This document shows, in pieces, positions 1 to 8,119 of a stretch of 64,000 bases of DNA. Source of the stretch: a virus. Within the stretch, counting starts at the first letter, position 1; each line of letters opens with the position of its first letter. Where the stretch lies: positions 150,201 to 214,200 of IMG/VR virus record IMGVR_UViG_3300032931_001151. The stretch is one strand, 5' to 3'. Below the pieces are notes generated by a model. The model was not told the DNA's origin and did no database searches. It saw only the letters and a program-made list of their open reading frames with translations. Made by a program: the position numbers and the translations under genes.

Positions 1-396
1 ACCTTTAACCATACTATACATGTCTAAATTCTCGTAAGTAAAAGCATTAGGACTATTATATGCTATATTTCTTTTAACTTTAGACATTTGATTAGTTTGT
101 GGGTCTATTTTTTGGTCCCAATATACCTTTTCAAATCTTCTAAGAAACGATACCCCTATAGATGGTTGTTTATCCATGTAGAACATTCTAAGGTTTGGGC
201 CATATATAAGATTATTAGTAGCATCATATCCAGCAAATACTATTAATGGATTAATAATCTCATCATCTCTATTTGCCCCAGTGTATCCAAAATATAATAT
301 ATCACCCCTCTCCAAGCCTTCAGCCGAGAAGTTCCCAAATGCCATCTTTTTTATATACGGCTGTAATTTAGCATTTTTCGGTCTATCCCCAAACAT
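1..396 (-). CDS. Hypothetical phage protein, N-terminal 132 residues
   Basis: An open frame starts at an ATG at 394-396 and runs off the left edge of the window, so the C-terminus is missing. A ribosome-binding site (GGAGG on the minus strand, about 401-405) and a T4-type late promoter at 414-421 precede it. The protein has a basic N-terminus and a segment reading NPLIVFAGYD then YGPNLRMFYMD, a pattern I associate with small conserved proteins of T4-like phages that sit near head or neck genes. I cannot name the family. It is divergent from gene 4, with only 48 bases between them. The late promoter suggests a virion or assembly role; that is an inference. Confidence 0.7.
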   Translation of the reverse strand, partial: MFGDRPKNAKLQPYIKKMAFGNFSAEGLERGDILYFGYTGANRDDEIINPLIVFAGYDATNNLIYGPNLRMFYMDKQPSIGVSFLRRFEKVYWDQKIDPQTNQMSKVKRNIAYNSPNAFTYENLDMYSMVKG

Positions 397-413
397 AGAA
401 TCCTCCAAATATC

Positions 414-421
414 TATTTATA
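414..421 (-). promoter_or_regulatory. T4-type late promoter
   Basis: TATAAATA on the minus strand, 18 bases before the ATG of the truncated left-edge gene. It lies inside a near-palindrome (TATTTATA followed by ATAAATA), so a weaker plus-strand copy could serve gene 4. Confidence 0.6.
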
Positions 422-444
422 ATAAATAACATTTAGGAGAAATT

Positions 445-933
445 ATGAAAAAACCACACACCCATTTAAATGATAGAAAAGAAGGCTTTAAGCAAGATTA
501 TTTCATTCCAAAAAATAAAGAAAAATACATAGGAACTTGGCCAATTACTTATCTTAGTTCGTGGGAACATAAATTCATGCGCTTTCTAGATATTAATGAA
601 AATATACTTCAATGGGGAAGTGAAAGTATACAAATTAGATATATGTACTTTGACCCTATTAAAAAGACTCAAAGCGAGCACACCTACTTTCCAGACTTTA
701 TTATAAGAATAAAGAAGTCCGAAACCGTCACGAGAACTCAAGTAATAGAAATAAAACCATTTAGAGAGACTAAAGCTCCTAAATTAGCCAAGAATAGAAA
801 TACCAAGACAATGTTATACGAAGTGAAAACATATGCCAAGAATCAAGCAAAATGGGCCGCCGCTAAAGAATATTGTAGAGTTAGGGGTTGGGACTTTGTA
901 GTGATAACGGAAAAGGATTTACCGAATTGTTAG
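445..933 (+). CDS. 4: Head completion protein gp4-like
   Basis: 162 residues that resemble T4 gp4 (gp50), the head completion protein needed to finish DNA-filled heads before tail joining. The family has a TnsA/PD-(D/E)XK nuclease-like fold. Visible landmarks are YLSSWEHKFMRFLD (about residues 36-49), HTYFPDFIIRI (about 79-89), QVIEIKPF (about 99-106, the E-I-K of the nuclease-like core) and NQAKWAAAKEYCRVRGWDF near the C-terminus. AGGAG stands 8 bases before the ATG. The gene ends in TAG and its last 53 bases overlap the end of the convergent RNase H gene. The amber stop matters because the phage carries a CTA-anticodon tRNA; readthrough would add only four residues before a TGA. Confidence 0.85.
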   Translation: MKKPHTHLNDRKEGFKQDYFIPKNKEKYIGTWPITYLSSWEHKFMRFLDINENILQWGSESIQIRYMYFDPIKKTQSEHTYFPDFIIRIKKSETVTRTQVIEIKPFRETKAPKLAKNRNTKTMLYEVKTYAKNQAKWAAAKEYCRVRGWDFVVITEKDLPNC

Positions 934-1795
934 GATTTAATTTTTTGAGTATCTTTTCAATCTTTCCAATCTTATAAAACATATCTCTCATTTTATGTTT
1001 AACTATATAATCATAAAATCCTTTTGACGAGGCTGGATGAGCGTCATCAACAACTTTTTCTAATATATCAATAAGTTGGGCCGGGGTTTTAGTTAAATCT
1101 ATTAATTTTTTATTTCTATTATAATTTTTAACTAACTCGGTTGGTCCACCTTCTGGAGTTGTTTCTTTTAGTAATTCGTCTAATTTCCCAGACTCTATTA
1201 ATTCGGCGCTTCGTACTTTACCCAAACCTACACGAATCGAAGGTATATTATCCGAATTCTTATCACCCATTACAATCTTTCTCTCAAGATGAAATATAGG
1301 ATTGTCGAACTCAATGTATGTTTTCTTTAATGGGCAATATATTTTTGTATTTGGATATCTCAACAATTGAACGAAATCCGAGTCAGATGAAATAATTAAC
1401 TTTTCATCATTGATATTCTTTCTAACTAAATATGAAATAATATCATCTGCCTCAAGCCAATCTACTTGAAGGACATAAAAAGGAAAACTAGATTTAAATC
1501 CCATTTTAACTTCTTCAACTATTTCTTGGAATTGGTTCCAATCAATATCAGTTTTTTCTTTTGCGGCGGCTCTATGTGCCTTGTAAGGCTCATAGAACTT
1601 CTTACGCCAATTTCTTGGAGCATCACAACAAATAAAAACTTTATTAGGTTCAAATTTTTCAACATTATATAAAACGCTTGTTATAATTGCGTGACGTAAA
1701 ATACCGTAACCATTAGACTTTAGATCCGGTCCTAATTGGTGAACATTTCTATAACAAATATTAGATAAGTCTATATATAGATGTTTTTCTGGCAT
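881..1795 (-). CDS. rnh: RNase H / 5'-3' exonuclease, T4 Rnh-like
   Basis: 304 residues (T4 Rnh is 305) of the FEN/5' nuclease family, which removes RNA primers and flaps from Okazaki fragments. Metal-binding acidic positions are visible: LYIDLSN (about 6-12), CCDAPRNWRKKFYEPYKAHR (D of the first site with the following basic arch), WLEADDIISYL (about 113-123), ISSDSDFVQL (about 135-144) and GDKNSDNIPSIRVGLGKV (about 177-194, the helix-hairpin-helix region). AAGGA precedes the ATG by 6 bases. It sits apart from the other replication genes, tail-to-tail with gene 4 and overlapping it by 53 bases, so the two C-termini are encoded on opposite strands of the same DNA. Confidence 0.93.
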   Translation of the reverse strand: MPEKHLYIDLSNICYRNVHQLGPDLKSNGYGILRHAIITSVLYNVEKFEPNKVFICCDAPRNWRKKFYEPYKAHRAAAKEKTDIDWNQFQEIVEEVKMGFKSSFPFYVLQVDWLEADDIISYLVRKNINDEKLIISSDSDFVQLLRYPNTKIYCPLKKTYIEFDNPIFHLERKIVMGDKNSDNIPSIRVGLGKVRSAELIESGKLDELLKETTPEGGPTELVKNYNRNKKLIDLTKTPAQLIDILEKVVDDAHPASSKGFYDYIVKHKMRDMFYKIGKIEKILKKLNPNNSVNPFPLSLQSPNP

Positions 1796-1821
1796 TGGAA
1801 TTCCTTTTCAATAGGATATAT

Positions 1822-1866
1822 CCAAAAACAAAAAAATAAAGGGAGCCAATTAGGCTCCCTTTATTT
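1822..1866 (-). terminator. Rho-independent terminator
   Basis: A 14-bp perfect stem (1834-1847 with 1853-1866), 5-base loop, then a T-rich tract on the minus strand. It ends the transcript of the 190-residue gene just upstream and separates it from RNase H. Confidence 0.85.
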
Positions 1867-1889
1867 AGAACAACTAACTTATCTTTAGA

Positions 1890-2462
1890 TTACTTACCTT
1901 TATTGAGGCCCTTATTTGGTTCGTTTAGAGGTCCGTTTACTATTTTTTCGTTACCGGCAAGGCCGAGTATATTACGAACTTTGCTACGGAAATCGGCATA
2001 AGGTTCTGCGCCTTCTTTCGTTTCGCCGGTTTCAACTTTGGTTCCTTTTGCTGCTCCACCCTTTGAGGCTTCTTCAGCGCCTTCACCACGTTTAACGCCA
2101 CCATCTTCACCAGCCGCTTTCTTTGAGCCAATATCAGCTTTCTTTGCTTCGGGTTGGGCATCTTTGACGCCTTCGCCACGAGCAACGGGTTTTACTCCGT
2201 CGCCGGTAGCAGACTTGTCGCCATGCTCGGTTTCATTTTTTACTTCTACTTGTTCGCCCGTTTTTGCTTTTGTTCCAGTTGAGCCGGCTACATCAGCGCC
2301 GCCTGCGGCACCAACTTCACGGCTTACTTCGGTTGGCTTTTTATCGCCATATCCTTTTATGGGTTTAATGCCTTGACCGGCGGGGAGAGTATTGTAAGCT
2401 TCACCTTCGGTTAGATTTTTATAGGCTTTTCTGATTTCGCTGAGAGTTACATCTTCTTGCAT
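1890..2462 (-). CDS. Low-complexity late protein with PTEVSRE motif
   Basis: 190 residues, rich in Gly, Ala, Glu and Lys with no obvious fold beyond the first 40 residues. Codon use is noticeably more GC-rich than in the flanking genes. It contains KKPTEVSREVG (about 41-51), a motif also found, as KAPTEVAREQG, in the neighbouring 344-residue protein. The shared word suggests a common processing, binding or anchoring signal. A strong RBS (AAGGAG) and a late promoter at 2501-2508 precede the gene, so it is probably a late virion-associated or internal head protein. No known family recognised. A long antisense frame over the same bases is a by-product of the GC-rich repeats. Confidence 0.75.
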   Translation of the reverse strand: MQEDVTLSEIRKAYKNLTEGEAYNTLPAGQGIKPIKGYGDKKPTEVSREVGAAGGADVAGSTGTKAKTGEQVEVKNETEHGDKSATGDGVKPVARGEGVKDAQPEAKKADIGSKKAAGEDGGVKRGEGAEEASKGGAAKGTKVETGETKEGAEPYADFRSKVRNILGLAGNEKIVNGPLNEPNKGLNKGK

Positions 2463-2500
2463 TTTATTTCTCCTTAAAGAAGTATTGTTGTTCTAAATAT

Positions 2501-2508
2501 TATTTATA
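2501..2508 (-). promoter_or_regulatory. T4-type late promoter
   Basis: TATAAATA on the minus strand, 38 bases before the start codon of the 190-residue gene. Confidence 0.7.
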
Positions 2509-2517
2509 TGAGATCGG

Positions 2518-3552
2518 TCAAATTTCATTTGACTCTTTTATGGCTCGTAGAAATAATCTTAAATTTGTTTGATAATTTGAATTTTCTTCCATTTTTATAT
2601 ACTCTTTTATTCCAGCCGATTCAACCCCTTGCTCTCTTGGAACTGGATTATCTATGTCCATTTTTGCTTTAGAAGGAGTAAACTCGGATATGTTAGATCC
2701 TTCAACACCTTGCTCTCTTGGAACTGGATTATCCACGTCCATTTTTACTTTAGAAGGGGCGAATTCTTTTATTCCAGACCCTTCAACACCTTGCTCTCTA
2801 GCCACTTCCGTTGGAGCCTTAGAATTTCCATCTTTATACCAAATAAAATCTTTCTTCTCACCTTTTCTATATAAGTTTTTGCCTTCCGGCTTTATTTGTG
2901 CTATTACCGCAACTTCTTCAGCCTTAATAGACGGATTTGTTAAAGGTTGAGTTGACGGTTCATTAGGAGCTGCGCCCAAAGTTTTTCCATCGTTATTAGA
3001 CCCTACACTATGGACAACATCTGGAGATTTTTCTGAAGTACCATTAGTATACGGTTGCTCTGTTTTTTGAGCTTCATCTAAACTATATGTTTTTGATGGT
3101 GTTGGAATTATATTAGAATCTATATGTTTTGTTGAAGTAGATAAAATATCTTTGTTTTCATGCATAAATTTTTGTACCGATTTTATAGTAGATTTTAATA
3201 TACCCTCAGATAATGAATCAACCCAATTTTTTAATTTAGTTTGAATATCTATAAAAATTGCCTCACTTGAGTCTTCCGATTTAAACTCTCTTAGACTTAA
3301 CTCGCTATTTGAATTATCTAACATAGTTGCATTATACACTATTTTATCTTTATTTTGTTCAATTTGCTCTTTAAGCCCATCCACATATGATTTTAAGTCC
3401 TGATCGGAGTCTTTATTTGTCCAAGAATCTAGTCTTTTGTTTATTATTTGTATAGCTTCATCATAAGATTCCACTTCTTTCTCAAATAGAAGACTTTCAT
3501 CTACTTGAGGTGATGTAACTTGACTAAATGATTCCGGATCGGTAAGTGCCAT
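2518..3552 (-). CDS. Late protein with C-terminal 27-residue repeats
   Basis: 344 residues of unknown family. The N-terminal half is predicted by eye to be helical and acidic (for example IQIINKRLDSWTNKDSDQDL, KLKNWVDSLSEGILKSTIKS). The middle is Ser/Thr/Pro-rich. Residues about 235-325 hold three imperfect copies of a 27-residue unit starting REQGVE and containing the words IKEF or ISEF, PSK and DNPVP. KAPTEVAREQG just before the repeats matches a motif in the next gene. The late promoter at 3572-3579 and RBS TAGGAG support late expression, perhaps as a head or internal protein. T4 prohead protease cleaves after short I/L-x-E words, and several occur here; that link is speculative. Confidence 0.75.
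   Translation of the reverse strand: MALTDPESFSQVTSPQVDESLLFEKEVESYDEAIQIINKRLDSWTNKDSDQDLKSYVDGLKEQIEQNKDKIVYNATMLDNSNSELSLREFKSEDSSEAIFIDIQTKLKNWVDSLSEGILKSTIKSVQKFMHENKDILSTSTKHIDSNIIPTPSKTYSLDEAQKTEQPYTNGTSEKSPDVVHSVGSNNDGKTLGAAPNEPSTQPLTNPSIKAEEVAVIAQIKPEGKNLYRKGEKKDFIWYKDGNSKAPTEVAREQGVEGSGIKEFAPSKVKMDVDNPVPREQGVEGSNISEFTPSKAKMDIDNPVPREQGVESAGIKEYIKMEENSNYQTNLRLFLRAIKESNEI
2590..2805 (-). repeat. Three imperfect 81-bp tandem repeats in a CDS
   Basis: The word CTTGCTCTC recurs on the plus strand at 2628, 2709 and 2790, exactly 81 bases apart, matching a 27-residue protein repeat. Copies differ at many third positions as well as some residues, so this is an old, selected repeat and not a recent slippage event. 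Confidence 0.85.
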
Positions 3553-3560
3553 AAAAACTC

Positions 3561-4052
3561 CTATTTTACATTATTTATAGTAATCGTTCCATAATGACCG
3601 ATACAAATTGAATCGGCTTTTCCGTCGTGTGGAACTTTACATCTTGCCGATTTTAATAAGTTCATAGTCGGGTATGTATCTTTTACGAAATCTATTGCTC
3701 CACTTTTCTCGTCGTGTATGTATTTTTCACCCAATACATTCTTTTTCCATTTTTGTGGAGATATTTCCTTATATTCTATCCCAAGACACTCACATACCCC
3801 CTTAACCACTCCAACTCCTTCTCCGAAATTCCAAATGGACGTTCTTCCCTGGCCGGCAAATGCATGAACATGTTCCAAGTATACTAATTCAACTTTATTG
3901 GTTTTTAGATAATTAGATAGTTCTTTACCGTTTATTTTATTTTTTCCGTTTTCCTTTTCTTCTATTGGCATAATGATACAATCAATAAGATTTGTATCAT
4001 TAAAGATAGAAATTCCACCACTAAAACCAGGATCAATCCCGCATATAATCAT
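3561..4052 (-). CDS. RuvC-like Holliday junction resolvase
   Basis: 163 residues of the RuvC/RNase H-like superfamily, which cuts four-way DNA junctions. The catalytic acids are in the expected places: D7 in GIDPGFSGG, E60 in YLEHVHAF, and D143/D147 in HDGKADSICIG. ISPQKWKKNVLG (about 97-108) is the family's typical middle motif. T4 itself resolves packaging junctions with endonuclease VII (gp49), an unrelated enzyme, and I see no gp49 in this window, so this protein may do that job during DNA packaging. It lies between late structural-looking genes, with GGGGAAC before the ATG, and its 5' neighbour is separated by a terminator. Confidence 0.85.
   Translation of the reverse strand: MIICGIDPGFSGGISIFNDTNLIDCIIMPIEEKENGKNKINGKELSNYLKTNKVELVYLEHVHAFAGQGRTSIWNFGEGVGVVKGVCECLGIEYKEISPQKWKKNVLGEKYIHDEKSGAIDFVKDTYPTMNLLKSARCKVPHDGKADSICIGHYGTITINNVK
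3572..3579 (-). promoter_or_regulatory. T4-type late promoter
   Basis: TATAAATA on the minus strand, 20 bases before the ATG of the 344-residue gene and inside the last codons of the RuvC-like gene. Confidence 0.65.
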
Positions 4053-4059
4053 TTGTTCC

Positions 4060-4099
4060 CCTAAAAGAATAAACCTTCCCGATTAAAGGAAGGTTTATT
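4060..4099 (-). terminator. Probable terminator
   Basis: A 12-bp perfect stem (4068-4079 with 4088-4099) follows the 318-residue gene on the minus strand; the downstream T tract is short (CTTTT), so termination may be partial and let RNA continue into the RuvC-like gene. Confidence 0.65.
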
Positions 4100-4118
4100 G
4101 TAGTACATTATAGTAAAC

Positions 4119-5075
4119 TTATAGTCCTATATTGGTTCCAATATTAGTTAAACCAATTCCACCTTTGCTCCCGCTTCTATCACCCTCTTCTGCACTCTTT
4201 TTTGCAGTTTCTTCTAATTCTTTTTTCATCATTTCTTCATATGCATTGGATAAGTTACCCATTAATTCGCCACTATTCTCATTATACTCACCTTCGCCAA
4301 CATATCCATATGATTCATCAATAGCGGGATTTCCACGACTCGTGCAAGCATCTTCGTAAACTGAATGAATCTCTTCCATTGAATTTCCGCACATTTCGCC
4401 CAATGATTGTAGTGCGGCACCACGATCTCCATTTTCATGTAGACCATTTGATTTTATGTGATTATATAATTCGTTCTTTTCCATTATACGTGATTCTTGT
4501 TTTGGCATCATTTCGGGTTCCAATTCGGCAGGCCCCCCACAACCTTGGGCAGATTCTACTGAATTCATTTCCATAGTCTCATATATTTTTCTCAAGTCGC
4601 TAACACTATCTTCAAATCTTTCACGGTGTATTTCAACTCCCTCGATATGCTCAACAATCATTTCCGTTGGATTTACTATCATTTTTCTTAGACCACAACG
4701 AAGTCCAAATTTAGCAGAATCTTCGTTTAATTTAATTGATTCAATAATCCACTCACGATTCTTTATATTATTAATACAAACCGTATCACCAACTTTAAAT
4801 TCATTATACGATTCTGCTATTGAGTCGCCGTTTCCAGTCATTGAGCCTCCAAATTTTTTCCCGGTAGATCCTTTTACGCTATGTTTTCCTTTTGCTTTCT
4901 CGTCATCTTCGTCGTCTTCGTCATCTTCATTTCGCAAATTATTACCTTTTAATATTTCCGAATCTTTTACCATATCGTCCTTATCACCTTTTAGTAAAGG
5001 ATCTTGAGTAAAAGGGATAGGACCCTTTTTTACTCCGGCTACTAAATATTCACCTTCTTTAAGTTCTGTTTCCAT
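4119..5075 (-). CDS. Acidic hypothetical protein with KOW-like segment
   Basis: 318 residues, strongly acidic, with a run of Asp/Glu around residues 50-60. The segment YNEFKVGDTVCINNIKNREW (about 90-109) and the following SIKLNEDSAKFGLRCG look like a small beta-barrel of the KOW/SH3 kind. The 615-residue neighbour has a matching segment (NYKQGQDVIFENEHWVIMEI), so the two proteins share this domain. The C-terminal third is helical and rich in Glu and Gly. The gene starts 10 bases after the 615-residue gene ends and has AAAGGA before its ATG, so both are likely on one transcript. Function unknown; a DNA- or capsid-associated late protein is possible. Confidence 0.75.
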   Translation of the reverse strand: METELKEGEYLVAGVKKGPIPFTQDPLLKGDKDDMVKDSEILKGNNLRNEDDEDDEDDEKAKGKHSVKGSTGKKFGGSMTGNGDSIAESYNEFKVGDTVCINNIKNREWIIESIKLNEDSAKFGLRCGLRKMIVNPTEMIVEHIEGVEIHRERFEDSVSDLRKIYETMEMNSVESAQGCGGPAELEPEMMPKQESRIMEKNELYNHIKSNGLHENGDRGAALQSLGEMCGNSMEEIHSVYEDACTSRGNPAIDESYGYVGEGEYNENSGELMGNLSNAYEEMMKKELEETAKKSAEEGDRSGSKGGIGLTNIGTNIGL

Positions 5076-5085
5076 ATATTATCCT

Positions 5086-6933
5086 TTAGGGCTGTACATT
5101 TGAATTGGGTAGGGTGTCTTCTATTGGGGAAATTTCAACATTCGGATTAGGTGCATCTTCGTATGCTATTCCGAATCCCTTTCCGCCGATTCTTTCTTCT
5201 GGGTCAAATGATTTATTTTTTTGTTCGGCGGGAGTTCCGCCTTTTGGCAATTGTATGGCACCGGATTTGTTAAAATTCTTTAAACTACTCGGAGTTCTTT
5301 TTGGGGGAGCAAGAGTTGCTTCCGGATCAAAATTTTCTATACCTTTTTGTTTTGCTTTAAATTTAGTAGGATCAAACATTCTATCTACTTGCAAAAGAGG
5401 AGCAGATTCGCCAATGCTCTTTTCTATCTTTTCCCATTCTTTTCTTAAATTGTCAGTACCACGTTCATAATGGTCTTCCATTTCGTCAAATCCTTGCCTA
5501 TCTGATAATTCTATATTTTCCATATTAGTTTCGGCGGTTTCGCCGTTATCAGACTCAAGCAATACCGTATCGCCTTGTATCTCCATTATAACCCAATGTT
5601 CGTTCTCAAATATTACATCTTGTCCTTGTTTATAATTTCCTAGTGGAATATCTTCAATTTCTCCAGGTTCTTCTTTTTCATCTTCAAATCCTGGATCTCC
5701 GAAATATGCACCTGGGGAATGTTGCGTGAAATTATTATTTGTGTTAAATGCCAACTCAGATTCTTCCGATGGTGGAATTGATGTTTCTGGAGTAAGTAAC
5801 TCGGGATCTATTCTGTCAATATTAGACTCGGTAACGGTTGGATTTTCCATATCTCTAGTGTCTACTTGAGAGTCGCCCATTTCTTTAGTAGACGTGCTTA
5901 TTGATTGATCTTTTTGGACATTTACTTCATCATGGGTAACTAATTCTGCATCTTCTTTCATGTTAATTCCACATTCTTGTAACATATTGCACGCCTCGTC
6001 GCATACGGTTTGCATGTCTTGCTTCATAGAAGTGATATCGCCATGTCCAATATTAGCATTAAGTTGTTCAGAGATAGTATCTACCGCTCTTCTAATATCG
6101 GGAGCACTATAATGTGCATTTACTTCATTTTGTAAATAATCATTAAGATTAGATTGTATATCATTTATAGCAGACTTTAATTTTTCAAGTATTTGAGCCT
6201 CTTGCTCTTCATGATCATGTCCTTCATCGGACCCATATTGTCTTTCTTGTTCTTCCGCATTATTAAGTAGATTTAAGGCATTTTTAAGACCTTCTACGTT
6301 ATTTTTGAGGGTAGCAAGGGCTAAATGCTCTATTTTTTCGGCGGCAGGAGCATTTTGATCAACCATGCCCATTGGATCCATCGCTTGAGAGCCATCTTCG
6401 GCATCAAACGTTTCGCTTGGGGTTTTTATTTCTATATCACTACCGACTCCAATTTCATCCTCATCATCATCATTTCCCACCATCATATTATTTTCTTGCT
6501 CTTCTTCTTCTTCTTCGGGATAATCAAAATCGGCATCATTTGGATTCTGTATATTATGGAATTCTATTAATTTTTCTATGCCTTCCATAATTGCAGAAAA
6601 GTCATACTCTTCTCTTAACCCGGCTTTATAATCCATATATAATTCGGTGGCAATGCTACTTAATCTTTCAATAAAGTCTTTAGTATATTCTGGACCGTCA
6701 TTAATATAGCCCTCTTTTATTTCACCAATAGCCGATGAAATAATAGCATCATTAAGATTTGATCTCATTCTCTTGATTATAGTTTCACAAAATAATCTAT
6801 AGTTTGGGGATGTATATGCTTCGTTGGTTACTTCTGAGAATTCGGAGCCGCAATCGTTACAAACATATTCTTCACTCAACATAGTTGGTGTGAATTCATT
6901 TGTATTTCCGCAGCAAGGACATTTTTTATCCAT
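5086..6933 (-). CDS. Large acidic protein with N-terminal zinc ribbon
   Basis: 615 residues, acidic. The N-terminus is a zinc ribbon: CPCC at residues 5-8 and CNDC at 25-28. Then come helical and coiled-coil segments (about 50-330) with a Glu/Asp run near 150, a small KOW-like segment around 455-490 (YKQGQDVIFENEHWVIMEIQ), and a Pro/Lys-rich tail. The tail has FDPEATLAPP, close to FDPEATLDPAF in the 428-residue membrane protein at 55987-57273; the shared word hints at a common partner or processing site. A late promoter at 6975-6982 and RBS AAAGGGAG precede it. I do not recognise the family; a late virion or head-assembly protein seems likely. Confidence 0.75.
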   Translation of the reverse strand: MDKKCPCCGNTNEFTPTMLSEEYVCNDCGSEFSEVTNEAYTSPNYRLFCETIIKRMRSNLNDAIISSAIGEIKEGYINDGPEYTKDFIERLSSIATELYMDYKAGLREEYDFSAIMEGIEKLIEFHNIQNPNDADFDYPEEEEEEQENNMMVGNDDDEDEIGVGSDIEIKTPSETFDAEDGSQAMDPMGMVDQNAPAAEKIEHLALATLKNNVEGLKNALNLLNNAEEQERQYGSDEGHDHEEQEAQILEKLKSAINDIQSNLNDYLQNEVNAHYSAPDIRRAVDTISEQLNANIGHGDITSMKQDMQTVCDEACNMLQECGINMKEDAELVTHDEVNVQKDQSISTSTKEMGDSQVDTRDMENPTVTESNIDRIDPELLTPETSIPPSEESELAFNTNNNFTQHSPGAYFGDPGFEDEKEEPGEIEDIPLGNYKQGQDVIFENEHWVIMEIQGDTVLLESDNGETAETNMENIELSDRQGFDEMEDHYERGTDNLRKEWEKIEKSIGESAPLLQVDRMFDPTKFKAKQKGIENFDPEATLAPPKRTPSSLKNFNKSGAIQLPKGGTPAEQKNKSFDPEERIGGKGFGIAYEDAPNPNVEISPIEDTLPNSNVQP

Positions 6934-6974
6934 TTTTTAAACTCCCTTTAATGAAGCGTAATAATCTATATTCT

Positions 6975-6982
6975 TATTTATA
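6975..6982 (-). promoter_or_regulatory. T4-type late promoter
   Basis: TATAAATA on the minus strand, 41 bases before the ATG of the 615-residue gene. Confidence 0.65.
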
Positions 6983-6988
6983 ATGCTT

Positions 6989-8107
6989 TTAAAATCCTTC
7001 TTCGGTGCCACTAGCCCCTTCGGGTGGAGTTTCGGACGCCGTAGATGATTCGCCACCCGAAGCAGATTCCGCACCACTAGTATCTTCCGGATTGGTTGGT
7101 TCTGCACTAGCACCGGATTCGGCTGACGCACTTCCGCCCGCACCACCACTAGTTGAACTACTAATAACCGGTTTCAATCCTATTTCTTCGCTAACTTCTT
7201 TTTGTGCTTCTTGTTGTCTATCCGAAACCCTATTTTGATATAACTCTCTCAAGTACATCTTTTTTAATAATTCCATAATAAAAATATAGTTTATATCTTT
7301 TTCGTCTTCTTCTTCGTCGCCAAATACCGACAAATCCGGAAATAGTGCTCTAAATGCTAGTAGATATTTCTCTCCCATAACTTTGAAATGTATCGTTCTA
7401 ACTAGATCTAAAATGTTTGCCAATTTATACTTATAACAAAAACTTTTTAATTCGTCCGGGTTTGGTCTTTCAAAATCCATAAGACAAATAGCTTTGATTA
7501 TTTGCCCCGACATTTTAGCATTACCTAAGAACTCAACGGGGGTGGTTTCTTTTGGCCTCCATGTAATAAATCCAATATTTAAATCTTGGTCAGAGAATTT
7601 TTTAGTTATTTCGTCTGTAGCATTATTATTCTCGGGAAAATCGTCAACGCTTAAAACTATTAATATATTTGCTCTTTGAAATGATTTTTTCAAATTATTA
7701 ATAGAATCTTTAAAATTTTCTTCTTTATCCGTATAATTTTGCTTTTCGTCGGTGGCTAATATTAAGTCTTTAAAGTCCAAAGGGAACATTCGTAACCCGA
7801 AAATCTTCGCAGTAATGAATTCTTTTTCGTCGTTAGTTAAATTGTATTTAAACTTATCTAATATAGCAGATTGGGAAGTTTTTTCTTCGTTACATATTAG
7901 ACCAAACTCTACTTTAGGTGAAAACTTATCTTTATGTTGTCCAGTTTGAACTACCTCTTTTATAAATTTCTTAATCTTCTCATGTTCATCCCTTGTAATA
8001 GGATCATATGTTCCACTAAATAATACAACATCCCATTGATCATTAGTTTTGGGTGTGTTGTTATTTATTCCACTCGCATTTCCAAAAAAAGTTTTAAATG
8101 TTGACAT
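6989..8107 (-). CDS. Nucleotidyltransferase-like protein
   Basis: 372 residues. VVLFSGTYDPITRDEHEKI (residues 27-45) resembles the start of cytidylyltransferase/PPAT-type nucleotidyltransferases, where GTFDPITNGH forms the nucleotide site; here one extra residue sits before the histidine (TRDEH for TNGH). GNAKMSGQIIKAICLMDFE (about 199-217) may be the second family motif, usually ISGTKIR. The last 70 residues are a Gly/Ser/Ala/Glu-rich tail. The variant motif means the active site may be altered, so catalysis is uncertain. The late promoter at 8143-8150 suggests a late product, odd for a metabolic enzyme. Start chosen at the ATG behind a GGGG-containing RBS. Confidence 0.6.
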   Translation of the reverse strand: MSTFKTFFGNASGINNNTPKTNDQWDVVLFSGTYDPITRDEHEKIKKFIKEVVQTGQHKDKFSPKVEFGLICNEEKTSQSAILDKFKYNLTNDEKEFITAKIFGLRMFPLDFKDLILATDEKQNYTDKEENFKDSINNLKKSFQRANILIVLSVDDFPENNNATDEITKKFSDQDLNIGFITWRPKETTPVEFLGNAKMSGQIIKAICLMDFERPNPDELKSFCYKYKLANILDLVRTIHFKVMGEKYLLAFRALFPDLSVFGDEEEDEKDINYIFIMELLKKMYLRELYQNRVSDRQQEAQKEVSEEIGLKPVISSSTSGGAGGSASAESGASAEPTNPEDTSGAESASGGESSTASETPPEGASGTEEGF

Positions 8108-8119
8108 TATTACCCCGTA

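Noticed and set aside
2038-2376. 112-residue plus-strand frame over the low-complexity gene
   Set aside because: It is antisense to a gene with a good RBS and late promoter and has no RBS of its own; it reflects the GC-rich repeat composition.
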